Shown: positions 25,439 to 37,539 of the stretch, piece by piece | How positions within the stretch are numbered: position 1 is the first letter of the stretch | Layout of the letters: each line of letters opens with the position of its first letter | Origin: Roseimaritima multifibrata | Lineage (GTDB): Bacteria; Planctomycetota; Planctomycetia; Pirellulales; Pirellulaceae | DNA length: 64,000 nt | Assembly: GCF_007741495.1 (NCBI RefSeq) | Contig: NZ_CP036262.1 | Span: 2,914,001 to 2,978,000 of the forward strand | Direction: 5' to 3' | Program-made: the position numbers and the translations under genes | The notes under the pieces: generated by a model | What the model saw: the letters and a program-made list of their open reading frames with translations, nothing else | Database searches by the model: none | Told to the model about the DNA's origin: nothing

Positions 25439-26536
25439 TTACAGGAAAACGATCATGTCATCGAGGCCCTTTGCGAGCGACGACAAGACTTCGTTTCCTT
25501 CCGGGGTGACGAGAACGTCATCTTCGATACGAACGCCAAACTCGCCGGGCAAATAGATCCCAGGTTCTACCGTTACGACCATCCCCGATTCCAGCGTTTC
25601 TTCGCTTGTTGACGCCATCCGGGGGGATTCGTGGACCTGTAATCCGATTCCGTGCCCCAGTCCGTGGCCAAAATAATCTCCAAACCCCGCTTGGGCAATC
25701 ACGTCTCGGGCAGCCCGATCGATTTCTTTTAGAGGGATTCCGGGACGAATTTTTTCGATCGCGGTTTGCTGCGCCAACAGCACCACTTCGTAAACTTCAT
25801 GGAAACGGTCGCTTGGAGGACCGATCGACAGCGTCCGCGTGAGGTCGCTGGTATAGCCTTGGAATTTTGCCCCCCAGTCGACCAGCAACGTCGATGCCTG
25901 ATTGAGAACCTGAGATCCGGGATGGGCGTGAGGCAATGCGGCGTTGGCGTCGATTGCCAAAATGGGAGCAAATCCGCAGCCACTTGCCCCCAGTTCTCGC
26001 ATCGTCGATTCCAGTTCATGGGCCATCTGCAATTCGGTCCAGTCGGGCCGAAGCCGAGCTCGAATGGAGAGAAAGGTTCGTTCCGCAATCGAAACCGCTC
26101 GTCGCAAAATGGCGATTTCGTCTTCGTCTTTGATTAATCGCTGAGCTTCGATAAACGCCGAAGTTGGCACCAGCGTGCGGGCCCCGAGCGATTTAGCCAA
26201 TTTTTGATAGTCGTTCCAGTGCAGATGATTGGCTTCGAATCCGATCGATTGACAGTCTGCCAGCTGACTGGCTGCGGCTTCTTCGATTAATTGGTACATG
26301 TTTTTATCGGGGCCGCGGACCAATGCCGGAAGCTGCGGGCATTCCTGCTGCAGTTGCGTTTCATAGCGTCGGTCGCTTAACAGCGTCGCCCCGTTTTCTG
26401 TCAACAGTAGGACCGTGCTGTCCCCGCTGAATCCGGTCAGATAGCTCACATTGGTTTCGTTGAACACAAAAAGTGCGTCGACTTGGTGACTAGAAAGCCG
26501 GGAGCAGGCTTCTTGCAGGCGGGCCGAATAATTCAC
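25439..26536 (-). CDS. pepP: Xaa-Pro aminopeptidase (M24 family)
   Basis: 365 residues from ATG 26536. The N-terminal creatinase-like domain ([20 protein letters not shown]) is followed by the pita-bread metallopeptidase domain. Dinuclear metal ligands are visible: [19 protein letters not shown] supplies two Asp, [15 protein letters not shown] the His, [10 protein letters not shown] a Glu, and [10 protein letters not shown] the last Glu. It removes N-terminal residues preceding proline from peptides in the cytoplasm. First gene of pepP-accB-accC, 75 bases before accB; this linkage occurs in several phyla. Could also be annotated PepQ-like; the Xaa-Pro class is sure, exact specificity less so. 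Confidence 0.95.
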   Translation of the reverse strand: MNYSARLQEACSRLSSHQVDALFVFNETNVSYLTGFSGDSTVLLLTENGATLLSDRRYETQLQQECPQLPALVRGPDKNMYQLIEEAAASQLADCQSIGFEANHLHWNDYQKLAKSLGARTLVPTSAFIEAQRLIKDEDEIAILRRAVSIAERTFLSIRARLRPDWTELQMAHELESTMRELGASGCGFAPILAIDANAALPHAHPGSQVLNQASTLLVDWGAKFQGYTSDLTRTLSIGPPSDRFHEVYEVVLLAQQTAIEKIRPGIPLKEIDRAARDVIAQAGFGDYFGHGLGHGIGLQVHESPRMASTSEETLESGMVVTVEPGIYLPGEFGVRIEDDVLVTPEGNEVLSSLAKGLDDMIVFL

Positions 26537-26637
26537 AGGTCAGGTCCCTAAATATGGATACGGAAGGATCGAGCGATATCTAACAAACGCCGTGCAGGTC
26601 GGATGCCGTTCCAGCCGAATCCGCGAATGGACCGGCC

Positions 26638-26868
26638 TCATTTTTTTTGGCGTTGCAGATCCTCGACCGAGGCAGCACGGTTCATTGATTGAATCTGGAT
26701 CGCCGTTCGTTCGGCGAAACGAGGCGTCGTCAACGCTCCGCTCATGGCGCGAAAGGCTACACTGAAAACGCTCGGTTCTAAACCGTTGGACAATAACAAT
26801 GCGAGCGACGACGAGCAATCACCGTTTCGGTACACTAAGTCCACTCGGAAAGCCTGTCGTCTTTTCAT
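26638..26868 (-). CDS. Small hypothetical protein upstream of pepP
   Basis: 76 residues, ATG at 26868, ending about 100 bases before pepP. It starts MKRRQAFRVDLVYRNG and includes ALTTPRFAERTAIQIQSM, which reads like a real protein with amphipathic segments rather than random translation. No family recognised. It starts 26 bases from the divergent TPR gene, so the two would share a promoter region. It could still be a chance frame. Confidence 0.4.
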   Translation of the reverse strand: MKRRQAFRVDLVYRNGDCSSSLALLLSNGLEPSVFSVAFRAMSGALTTPRFAERTAIQIQSMNRAASVEDLQRQKK

Positions 26869-26872
26869 CTAG

Positions 26873-30355
<3,483 letters not shown>

Positions 30356-30803
30356 ATTCGCTATCGAAAGAGAAGCGGTCGCAGCCCTTCCTAGCGGAAC
30401 GGCGCAAGCCGTCCGGCCACTGTCCTGGAATTCCGCGCGTCCTTGCCGGTCGGCTCGCGCCGATCCGCTAACAAAACGCCCACCGGTCGCAGTCCTTCCT
30501 AGCGGAACGGCGCAAGCCGTCCGGCCACTGTCCTGGAAACCGCGCGTCCTTGCCGGTCGGCTCGCGCCGATCCGCTAACAAAACGCCTACCGGTCGCAGT
30601 CCTTTCTAGCGGAACGGCGCAAGCCGTCCGGCCACTGTCCTGGAATCCCGCGCGTCCTTGCCGGTCGGCTCGCGCCGATCCGCTAACAATACGCCCACCG
30701 GTCGCAGTCCTTCTTAGCGGAACGGCGCAAGCCGTCCGGCCACTGTCCTGGAATTCCGCGCGTCCTTGCCGGTCGGCTCGCGCCGATCCGCTAACAATAC
30801 GGC
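30356..30803. other. Repeat-filled gap between convergent genes
   Basis: This gap lies between the 3' end of the TPR gene and the 3' end of ccoS. Almost all of it is the 4-unit palindromic array. The last unit ends two or three bases before the ccoS stop codon. No gene. Confidence 0.85.
30376..30801. repeat. Tandem array of four 107-108 bp palindromic units
   Basis: Units start at 30376, 30484, 30591 and 30699 and are nearly identical. In each, a 26-base left arm (first at 30392-30417, beginning TAGCGGAACGGCGCAAGCCG) pairs with a 26-base right arm (30445-30470) with three mismatches around a 27-base loop. The left arm itself folds on CGGC-GCAA-GCCG. Spacers between palindromes are about 29 bases. 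The organisation resembles REP/BIME units of other bacteria. Confidence 0.95.
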
Positions 30804-30977
30804 TTACTTGTCTTTTGTCTGCTTTTTTTCGACGCTTGGTTTGTCGTCGATTAGCATGCGCACGGCCGGTGTGTCCATGTCGTCATACTGCCCGCTGCGG
30901 ATACAGCGAATGCATGCGACCATTCCGGCGGCACCTAGGAAGATGGCGATCGGCAACGCGATATATAAAACACTCAT
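30804..30977 (-). CDS. ccoS: Cytochrome cbb3 oxidase maturation protein CcoS
   Basis: 57 residues from ATG 30977 to TAA 30804. One membrane span, SVLYIALPIAIFLGAAGMVAC, followed by the short family motif IRSGQYDDMDTPAVRML with the conserved YDD-D-P pattern. CcoS is needed for insertion of haem and copper into cbb3 oxidase. It starts 6 bases after the ccoI stop, as the last gene of ccoH-SafE-ccoI-ccoS. Confidence 0.93.
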   Translation of the reverse strand: MSVLYIALPIAIFLGAAGMVACIRCIRSGQYDDMDTPAVRMLIDDKPSVEKKQTKDK

Positions 30978-30983
30978 TGGAGC

Positions 30984-33539
30984 CTAAGGGGATCGGAAAG
31001 TCGGCCATGCGAGGGTCAACGAAAGGACGCTGATGGAACTGAGGGGCATCAACACGGCGGCCAGCAAGGGGCTGATCCAACCGGCCAACGCAAATCCAAC
31101 TGCGAATAAATTATAGGAGAGCGAAACCGCAAAAGTGGTCCGGATCAGTTTTGAAGTCGCCGAGGATCCGCGGATCAATTCAACGATACTTGTCAAACGC
31201 CCCGACGCTATAAAGATCGGAGCCGCCTGCAGACTTACCTCCGCTCCACCCCGTACGGCGATCCCGACATCGGCCGCAGCTAACGCCGCGGCATCATTGG
31301 CTCCGTCACCGATCATCACGGTGATCATCGACTGCGGTTGGCGAACACGTTCCAATTTGTCCGCTGGCAACAGGCCGCCATGGGCAAGTTCCAGCGGGAT
31401 TCCAATCTGTTGGGCTACCGCCGCGACGATCGCCGGATGGTCGCCAGAAAGGATCCCTACCTGCCATCCCCTTCGCTGTAAGGTCGCGACGGTTTCGGCC
31501 GCTTGCTGACGTAAAGGATCGGACAGTCCCAGCACCGTGGTGGCGACTCCGTCGACTGCGATCACGATCGGAGTTGCGGCGATTTGCAGTGAGGCGTCGA
31601 CGGCGGCCAATATTTCGGCTGAGCAAACGATTCCTTTGGAGGTTAGGAAGGGAATATTTCCGACAACGATTTGCCTCCCTTCACAGACCCCTTGGACTCC
31701 GCCCGTTTCCACGACCAGCAATTCGGCGTCGTCCGGAGGCGTCAATCCCTGCAACAAACACTCTCGCTCGATCGCCGACGCAATCGGGTGGGAGCAATCG
31801 CGTTCGACGGCGGCCGCATCACTCAATGCCGTTTCAGGACCGTACAAAACTTGGGCTCGCGAACGCCCTTCGGTCAACGTGCCCGTTTTATCGAACCAGA
31901 GGATTCCTTTGGAAGCTAACAACTGCAGGGACGCGCCATCGCGGATCAATATTTTTCGCTTTGCGGCGCGACCTAAAGAAACGGCAATCGCCAGCGGCGT
32001 CGCCAAAGCGAGTGCACAGGGGCAGGCGACGATTAACAATGCCGTCGCATGACCTGCGGCCAATCCCCAGCCTTCACCTGACCAGATCACCAGCGCCGCG
32101 ATCGCCAGCAGCGTGACGATGACCACAAACCAGCCTCCGATCGCGTCGGCCAACTGCACGATCGGCGTCCGTTCGGCCATCGCCGATTCGACCGATTGCA
32201 TGACGCGGCCGATGCGACTTTCACTGCCGACCGCTCGTACCGTAACATCGATTGAGCGTGACAGATTCAGCGTGCCCGCCGAAACTTCGTCTCCGGTCTG
32301 GGCCGCAACGGGTTGGCTTTCGCCGGTTAGGAGAGAGCGGTCGAGGGTCGTGTTGCCGGCCGCGATGATTCCGTCCGCCGGCAGGCTTTCTCCCGCGGCG
32401 ACTCGGATTTGGTCATCTGGCCGGAGCGTGTCGACAAGCACCCAGTCGGTCGTGTTGTCCGCAGCGATTCGATTAGCGTGAGCGGGAGTGATTCTTAGCA
32501 GTAAGTCAACGGCTTTTGCGGCTCGGTGCTGTTGGTGGAACTGGATCCATCGCCCGACCAGAAGAAAGAAGACGAGGACGGCAAGCGAATCAAAATAAAC
32601 ATCACCGCGCCCGCTGATTGCATTGACGGTTCCGGTGACCGTTCCCACGCTTAGGCCAAGCGCGACCGGCAAATCCATGTGCGGCGTCCAGGTTCGCAGT
32701 GCCGCGAAGGCTCCGCGAAAAAAGGTACGTCCGGGCACGGCTACCGCGATCAATCCCAGTCCCGTTCCCATCAAACGCAGCAATAAGCGGTGTTCTGCAG
32801 CGACGCCACTTGCGTCCCCCGCGTACAGGGCGACGGCGATCCACATCGCATTCGCTGCGCAGAACCCGGCGATCGCGATCTGAGTCAATAAACGTCGATT
32901 CTCTTTGCGGAAATGTGCGTCGGGTTGTTTGGTGATCGGAGCCAGTTCGTAACCCAAACGATGAAGCAGGCGGGCGATCCCACTGAGCGAACAGGTAGCG
33001 GGATCGAACATCACGCGAAGGGTGTGGTCACCTAAATGCACCCGAGCGGTGTTCCAGCCCTCGGTCTGTTGTGCAGCATTTTCGATCAGCCATGCACAGG
33101 CGGCACAGTGCAGGCCATGGACCGCCAATTGAGCCGACTGCAGGCCGTCGGACTGTTGCTTGGGGGTGGATAGGCCAAGGAATTCGGGATCATCGAAGGA
33201 GTCAAAGCGGCCTTTGTCGGTCGCTTCGGGCATCCGATTGCGTTCCCCATTTGCTTGATCGCGGAGGTCGTAATAACTGTCCAGTCCCCAGCCTTGAATC
33301 AATTCATAGGCCCCACGGCAACCGTTGCAGCAAAACAATGGATGCGGAGGGTTCTCGCCAACGTACGGAGTCGGCAAGTCGCAGTGGGTGCAGGGAGCTT
33401 CTCGGCTGACCTTCGACGGCGTGCGCGAATCACTTTTGGATTCCGGCGCACTTTTGTCCGGTGTTGCGGAATCAGGGACCATGTTTTGGGGCTGCTGCGG
33501 ATTCGCGAGATCAGAAGAATCCCGGAGACGCTTATTCAC
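30984..33539 (-). CDS. ccoI: Copper-transporting P1B-type ATPase for cbb3 oxidase assembly
   Basis: 851 residues from ATG 33539. N-terminus carries a Cys-rich FixI-type zinc/copper-binding region (CTHCDLPTPYV, FCCNGCRGAYELIQGW) and an HMA-like GLHCAACAWLIENAA near residue 140. Membrane and catalytic motifs: CPCALALATP near 505, TGES, WFDKTGTLTEG with the phosphorylated Asp near 548, CSHPIASAIE and MIGDGANDAAAL. The FixI-type head and position between a SafE-like gene and ccoS mark it as CcoI, the exporter that feeds copper to cytochrome cbb3 oxidase, rather than CopA. Its ATG overlaps the upstream stop by four bases. The oxidase genes ccoNOP are outside the window. Confidence 0.95.
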   Translation of the reverse strand: MNKRLRDSSDLANPQQPQNMVPDSATPDKSAPESKSDSRTPSKVSREAPCTHCDLPTPYVGENPPHPLFCCNGCRGAYELIQGWGLDSYYDLRDQANGERNRMPEATDKGRFDSFDDPEFLGLSTPKQQSDGLQSAQLAVHGLHCAACAWLIENAAQQTEGWNTARVHLGDHTLRVMFDPATCSLSGIARLLHRLGYELAPITKQPDAHFRKENRRLLTQIAIAGFCAANAMWIAVALYAGDASGVAAEHRLLLRLMGTGLGLIAVAVPGRTFFRGAFAALRTWTPHMDLPVALGLSVGTVTGTVNAISGRGDVYFDSLAVLVFFLLVGRWIQFHQQHRAAKAVDLLLRITPAHANRIAADNTTDWVLVDTLRPDDQIRVAAGESLPADGIIAAGNTTLDRSLLTGESQPVAAQTGDEVSAGTLNLSRSIDVTVRAVGSESRIGRVMQSVESAMAERTPIVQLADAIGGWFVVIVTLLAIAALVIWSGEGWGLAAGHATALLIVACPCALALATPLAIAVSLGRAAKRKILIRDGASLQLLASKGILWFDKTGTLTEGRSRAQVLYGPETALSDAAAVERDCSHPIASAIERECLLQGLTPPDDAELLVVETGGVQGVCEGRQIVVGNIPFLTSKGIVCSAEILAAVDASLQIAATPIVIAVDGVATTVLGLSDPLRQQAAETVATLQRRGWQVGILSGDHPAIVAAVAQQIGIPLELAHGGLLPADKLERVRQPQSMITVMIGDGANDAAALAAADVGIAVRGGAEVSLQAAPIFIASGRLTSIVELIRGSSATSKLIRTTFAVSLSYNLFAVGFALAGWISPLLAAVLMPLSSISVLSLTLAWPTFRSP

Positions 33540-34372
33540 GATGGCTCCGTTTCGATCGACAGGTCTTCGCAGCAGGGAAGGGGAGCATCACCCACGGTTC
33601 GCACACGCTGCAGTAAGGCAGCGGGATCGGACTCGCCATCCAATCGATCGGACTGCACCGTATTCTGAAACGCCGTCAATGACTGAAGGTTCGCAAACCC
33701 GCGTCCGCTGGTGGTGAAACAGCCGGTCAAGATCAACAACAAAGAAGCTGCGATAGGGACCAAGCGAGTAAAACGCCTAGCAAGTACCTGGGTTCCCGCG
33801 ACCAATCCAACCAGTGCAGGAACGCTTCCTAGCCAGAATGCGGCCATCACTAAACCCCCGGTAACGGGACTGCCTGTTCCCGCTGCAAACAGGGCGAACA
33901 TGTACAGCCATCCGCATGGCAGCAGTGTTGTCAACAAACCCGTCACGACGGCGCGGAGCGGAATTGGCAATTGAAAGATGTAGGGACGCAGACGAACCAG
34001 CAATCCGCCAATTTTGGAGGCGGGAGGGCTGTGGCCATCGGTCGGCATTGGAGGAGGGACCAGCAACGCACGCAATTTGAAGACTCCCAGCACAATCATC
34101 ACGCCGCCGACTGTTCGAGCCGCGGCAATTTGAAAACCGACCGCGTCGCCCGTCCAATCGACGAAACTGCCGATCGCTCCGGCAGCGAACCCAACTAGCG
34201 TATAGGTCAAAAGCCGTCCGAAATGGTAGAGGCTTGTCGATGCGAAAACGGTCTTCCGTGGCTGGCGCTCTCCGGCTCCGCTCGCCCAAATCGCCAAGGG
34301 GCCGCACATGCCAACGCAGTGCATGCTCCCTAAGACGCTGGCGGTTAAGACGGCGGCGAGCAAAATCCACAT
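33536..34372 (-). CDS. Membrane protein of the SafE/DsbD-like family (copper delivery)
   Basis: 278 residues from ATG 34372. Six or so membrane spans. The N-terminus WILLAAVLTASVLGSMHCVGMCGPL contains the conserved Met/Cys motif (MHCVGMCGP) of the 'sulfite exporter TauE/SafE' DsbD_2-type group found in cco clusters. Further family motifs are YHFGRLLTYTLVGFAAG and LLPCGWLYMFALFAAGTGSP. Homologues in other cbb3 loci (e.g. CcoA/SenC neighbours) have been linked to copper supply; the role here is inferred from position. It begins 33 bases after ccoH and overlaps ccoI by four bases. A short C-terminal cytoplasmic tail ends with a cysteine pair (LPCCEDL). Confidence 0.88.
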   Translation of the reverse strand: MWILLAAVLTASVLGSMHCVGMCGPLAIWASGAGERQPRKTVFASTSLYHFGRLLTYTLVGFAAGAIGSFVDWTGDAVGFQIAAARTVGGVMIVLGVFKLRALLVPPPMPTDGHSPPASKIGGLLVRLRPYIFQLPIPLRAVVTGLLTTLLPCGWLYMFALFAAGTGSPVTGGLVMAAFWLGSVPALVGLVAGTQVLARRFTRLVPIAASLLLILTGCFTTSGRGFANLQSLTAFQNTVQSDRLDGESDPAALLQRVRTVGDAPLPCCEDLSIETEPS

Positions 34373-34405
34373 CGGTAGTCGTCCACGGTTAAAGGAGAGG
34401 CGGGC

Positions 34406-34954
34406 TTATTGGACATTCATCGTGGAAGAGACCGCCATCGGTTCCGGGGCTCCGTCGATGGTCAATTCGAACTGCCAGATCCCGGTTTCTCGCATCGGTT
34501 CCAACGCAAGGTAATGTCCCTCGCCAACTCCCCGTAACTGAACCGGTAAGCGCCCGTTAGCGTCGCGGTGACGGAAAAAATGGCCTTCGATCTGGAGGTC
34601 ATCAACCGGATTCTTCTGGGCATCATGAACCCACAATTCAAGGGCCCGCATCCCTTGGCCATCGGCGATTTCTGCGGGCTGCAGCTTCACCGTCCAGCCC
34701 AATCGCTCGGCCGCGGAACGTTCTTGTTGGGTTTCGTCCCAGTGGAGGGAGGCTTGATAGTAATCGGGAATTACCGAGATCAACGACCGAGTCTTCGATA
34801 GGTAAATAGCCGAACCGCCGGTGATGACGGGAATACACATCAGCATCACGATAAAACTGACCCAGAAACGCCTCGCTTTCCGTTCTTCAGCTGGGCTTGC
34901 TTTCTCGCGTGGTCCAGCCGAAGCCGGATCGGAAGAAGCCGATGAAGGAGGCAT
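34406..34954 (-). CDS. ccoH: FixH/CcoH family protein, cbb3 oxidase assembly
   Basis: 182 residues from ATG 34954. A polar head of about 30 residues, then one membrane span (FWVSFIVMLMCIPVITGGSAIYLS), then a periplasmic domain with the family motif VIPDYYQASLHWDETQQERSAAERLGW and an immunoglobulin-like region ending LEPMRETGIWQFELTI. FixH/CcoH stabilises subunits during cbb3 assembly. First gene of the operon ccoH-SafE-ccoI-ccoS. The palindromic repeat array 2 lies directly upstream, in the presumed promoter region. Confidence 0.88.
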   Translation of the reverse strand: MPPSSASSDPASAGPREKASPAEERKARRFWVSFIVMLMCIPVITGGSAIYLSKTRSLISVIPDYYQASLHWDETQQERSAAERLGWTVKLQPAEIADGQGMRALELWVHDAQKNPVDDLQIEGHFFRHRDANGRLPVQLRGVGEGHYLALEPMRETGIWQFELTIDGAPEPMAVSSTMNVQ

Positions 34955-35070
34955 TTGGGATTCCCATGGTCACAAGGTGGATTGCCAAGTCATGCTTCCA
35001 TTGTCGACTGGCAGACGACGGTTGCCAAGTCGCAGAACGGCAAAATCACTGCGGCATAATGCTGCGCTGC

Positions 35071-35290
35071 ATCTACTTTCTTAGCGGAACGGCGCGAGCC
35101 GTCCGGCAATCGCATCGAAAGCAGAGTGAATTTGCCGGTCGGCTTGTGTTAATCCGCTGGGAGATTCGTCTGCAGATGGTATCTACTTTCTTAGCGGAAC
35201 GGCGCGAGCCGTCCGGCAATCGCATTGAAAGCAGAAGGAATTTGCCGGTCGGCTTGTGTTAATCCGCTGGGAGATCCGTCTGCAGGTGGT
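35071..35290. repeat. Two tandem 110-bp palindromic units (array 2)
   Basis: Units begin at 35071 and 35181 (ATCTACTTTCTTAGCGG). Each has a left arm with TTAGCGGAACGGCGCGAGCC and a right arm GCCGGTCGGCTTGTG...ATCCGCT that pairs with it. The arms match those of the array at 30376, but the loop between them (about 26 bases, AATCGCATCGAAAGCAG...) is unrelated. Confidence 0.92.
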
Positions 35291-35337
35291 ATTGGACGCG
35301 AGCCGTTTCGCCCGATCGACGCCTTCTGTGTGAAGGG

Positions 35338-35400
35338 CGGGCAGCTTGCGCCGTTCCGCTAAGAAAGAAAAGGCCGGACGGCTTGCGCCGTTCCGCTAAG
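35338..35400. repeat. Two inverted half-units of the TTAGCGGAACGGCG family
   Basis: GCTTGCGCCGTTCCGCTAAG appears twice (about 35343-35362 and 35381-35400) in the opposite orientation to the two tandem units just upstream. These are single arms without partners in the usual position. They can pair with the left arms of either array unit. Confidence 0.85.
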
Positions 35401-35445
35401 CTGGTGGGAGAAGGTGCGATGGCGCTTCCTGTCGCAGCGGCTTGG

Positions 35446-36786
35446 TTAGTTCCGTTCGGCGAAATCGGCGTGTGTGGCGACCAGTATTTCTAGAATCGCT
35501 TTCCGGTCGTCCGCCGATAGGTGTGCGAATGCTTCTTCGGGCTCGGTCGCGGTCAAGACTTCTTGAATCCGACTTACCGCCCGCTGATGGACCTCGGGAG
35601 GCAATTCCCGGAACGCGGGAGAGTAAATCAAGAAACTGCAGGGGTAGCGGAACAGCCTTGTCTTCAAATCCAAGTCACGCAGGCTGCGCCCACTTGGATC
35701 GGTTGGTCCTCGCTTGGCAAATTCGCTCGCGAAGGTGCTGGTTCCCGTGACCGGGGACTCCAGGCCAAATTCATCGCAAAGCAATAGTTGCTGCACAAGT
35801 TTTTCGACCGCTTTGGTCATTCGTCGCTGAGCGCTTTCACTGATATGGTCAGGATCGCGTTCCAGCAGAGCGTTCATGGTGTACGACTGATGAAGTGCTT
35901 CACGGGTTTCAAAGTTGGCAAACGTCAACGCATTGTGAACCTGCGTTTGATGTTCCAAGACCATCAGGGCTACGATATCGCTATGGGGGCTTGGGTAGGG
36001 ATCGGTGTCGACCAAGCCTTCAAGGGTGGTCCGGTTCGCACCCGATTCGTAATCCATCGCTTCGTCATCCGACGTCGTGACGTTTCCCATGTGCCGCATC
36101 TGCCCGTGTTCGCCTGTCACATACCATCCGCCCCAGCGTTCGATAAACGGGCTGGCGTGATCGGTCGTAAAAGTTCCACGGCTGAAGATGGGATGACCAC
36201 TGTTATCCGAATAGACGCTCCGGATCAAATAGCCAGGAACGCCTTGCGTTCGATTGGTTGCATGGCAAGTCAAACACTGTCCGCGGTCGCGAAGGAGGCG
36301 AGGTGTATCGCTTGAACGCTGCCGAATGGTGTAAAAGATCGCTCCCTGTTGCGGGTCCGTTACCGCTATCTCTAAGGCGTCGCCTCGGTGACAATAACCA
36401 ACGTAGACGTTGTCGTTGAAGTAAATGGCTCGTGGGGTTCCCGGTGCAATTCGGTGCAACTGCAGGGAGGTTTTGGAGAAAACTAAGACCTGGGAATCAA
36501 GCGGAATGTCCAACGCCTTTAAAACCGCCGGTAGGTAGCCGAACTTGGGATCGTATTCCAGTTCAACCTCTCCAGCAGAAATTTGCTTTCCTAGTACGGA
36601 GACCTCATCGGAGACCGGGGCATTGATGTAATCGATTGGGGGCCGTTCGTAGGAGGCTGACTGGGCATGCAGGTCGTTGGAGGTCAAACCATGGGCCACC
36701 AAGCCACAGAACAGCCCGCCGATCGCGAAACAGGCCCTTAAGGACCACAGGAATCCTTCGTCGGTGTTTAAAATCATGCGAACCAT
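35446..36786 (-). CDS. Secreted monohaem cytochrome-c-like protein of unknown function
   Basis: 446 residues from ATG 36786; the frame extends 28 codons further. Signal region GFLWSLRACFAIGGLFCGLVAHGL ends near LHAQS. One haem-binding CXXCH motif, GQCLTCHATNRTQG, lies about residue 180. The segment before it, RAIYFNDNVYVGYCHRGDALEIAV, and GVPGYLIRSVYSDNSGHPIF after it resemble long cytochrome-type proteins annotated only as hypothetical in planctomycetes. The rest is helical. It is divergent from the Rrf2 regulator, which may control it. Partner and redox role unknown. Confidence 0.75.
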   Translation of the reverse strand: MVRMILNTDEGFLWSLRACFAIGGLFCGLVAHGLTSNDLHAQSASYERPPIDYINAPVSDEVSVLGKQISAGEVELEYDPKFGYLPAVLKALDIPLDSQVLVFSKTSLQLHRIAPGTPRAIYFNDNVYVGYCHRGDALEIAVTDPQQGAIFYTIRQRSSDTPRLLRDRGQCLTCHATNRTQGVPGYLIRSVYSDNSGHPIFSRGTFTTDHASPFIERWGGWYVTGEHGQMRHMGNVTTSDDEAMDYESGANRTTLEGLVDTDPYPSPHSDIVALMVLEHQTQVHNALTFANFETREALHQSYTMNALLERDPDHISESAQRRMTKAVEKLVQQLLLCDEFGLESPVTGTSTFASEFAKRGPTDPSGRSLRDLDLKTRLFRYPCSFLIYSPAFRELPPEVHQRAVSRIQEVLTATEPEEAFAHLSADDRKAILEILVATHADFAERN

Positions 36787-36910
36787 GGGGACTCCTTGGA
36801 GAGTGGGACGGTTTTTCAATCGGAAACGCAAAATTCGACCTCGTACCCCGGTCGTTTTTAGATTCCGCATGTTAAACTCGGTGGGAGCGTCGTTGGACGT
36901 CTTGGTGAAT

Positions 36911-36928
36911 TGTACACAATGATGTGCA
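36911..36928. promoter_or_regulatory. Possible Rrf2 operator dyad
   Basis: TGTACA-CAATGA-TGTGCA is an imperfect dyad (five of six positions symmetrical) in the 264-base gap between the cytochrome-like gene and the Rrf2 gene. Flanking A/T bases extend the symmetry. Assigning it to the regulator is inference. Confidence 0.3.
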
Positions 36929-37050
36929 TAATAGAAATGGTTTGGTTGGTTTTAGGGAAAATCGCCCATCGAAGGGGTTCGCGGGGGGATGGGCAGCGGT
37001 TTGGCGGGGGGCATTTTGGGGAATTGAAACAAGTTTTATCGAGAGTGAGC

Positions 37051-37488
37051 ATGCTATCGAAGACAGCTGAGTACGCGCTTCGTGCGGTCACGGTCTTGGC
37101 CACCGTTCAGGGGCGTCCGGTGTCGGCCGATAAAGTCGCCGAACAGACCAAGATTCCGCGACGATATCTTCATAAAGTATTACAGGATTTGACGGCGGCC
37201 GGATTGATGAGTTCCCGCCCGGGTCCGGGCGGAGGTTATGAGTTGGTCGGGAAACCGGAAACGCTAACGATCCTGGACGTGGTCAACGCGGTCGATCCGA
37301 TTGCACGGATTACAAGCTGCCCGCTGGGGTTAACTTCACATACCTCACTTTGTCCGCTCCATCGCGAACTGGACAAGGCGTATGCCTCGGTGGAGAATGC
37401 TCTTCGGAAAGTCACCCTTGCTGACGTTGTTTTGTCGACGGATCCGATTGTTCCGTTGTGTGACATTCCGGCGATCCGTCCTAAGTAA
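37051..37488 (+). CDS. Rrf2-family transcriptional regulator
   Basis: 145 residues from ATG 37051; the longer frame from 36910 runs through non-coding-looking sequence. Start [17 protein letters not shown] and winged-helix core [24 protein letters not shown]...[10 protein letters not shown] are diagnostic. The cluster-binding region has cysteines in [18 protein letters not shown] and a third in VPLCDIP; IscR and NsrR use three Cys in this area, so a redox- or NO-sensing Fe-S form is plausible. Divergent from a cytochrome-like gene, with a candidate dyad between them. Confidence 0.9.
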   Translation: MLSKTAEYALRAVTVLATVQGRPVSADKVAEQTKIPRRYLHKVLQDLTAAGLMSSRPGPGGGYELVGKPETLTILDVVNAVDPIARITSCPLGLTSHTSLCPLHRELDKAYASVENALRKVTLADVVLSTDPIVPLCDIPAIRPK

Positions 37489-37539
37489 CCTTGCCGCAGC
37501 CCTGAATTTCTTGAATTCTGTCCTGAACTGGAGAATCCC

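Larger units (their letters stand above)
34955..35445. other. Repeat-filled gap upstream of ccoH
   Basis: 490 bases between the ccoH start and the stop of the cytochrome-like gene (both minus strand). Array 2 and two inverted half-units occupy 35071-35400. The remaining 100 bases next to ccoH are plain sequence and should contain its promoter. No gene. Confidence 0.75.

Noticed and set aside
30376-30801. CRISPR array
   Set aside because: Units are 107-108 bp and the 'spacers' are also identical, so there are no unique spacers; repeat pattern is palindromic rather than CRISPR-like, and no cas genes are present.
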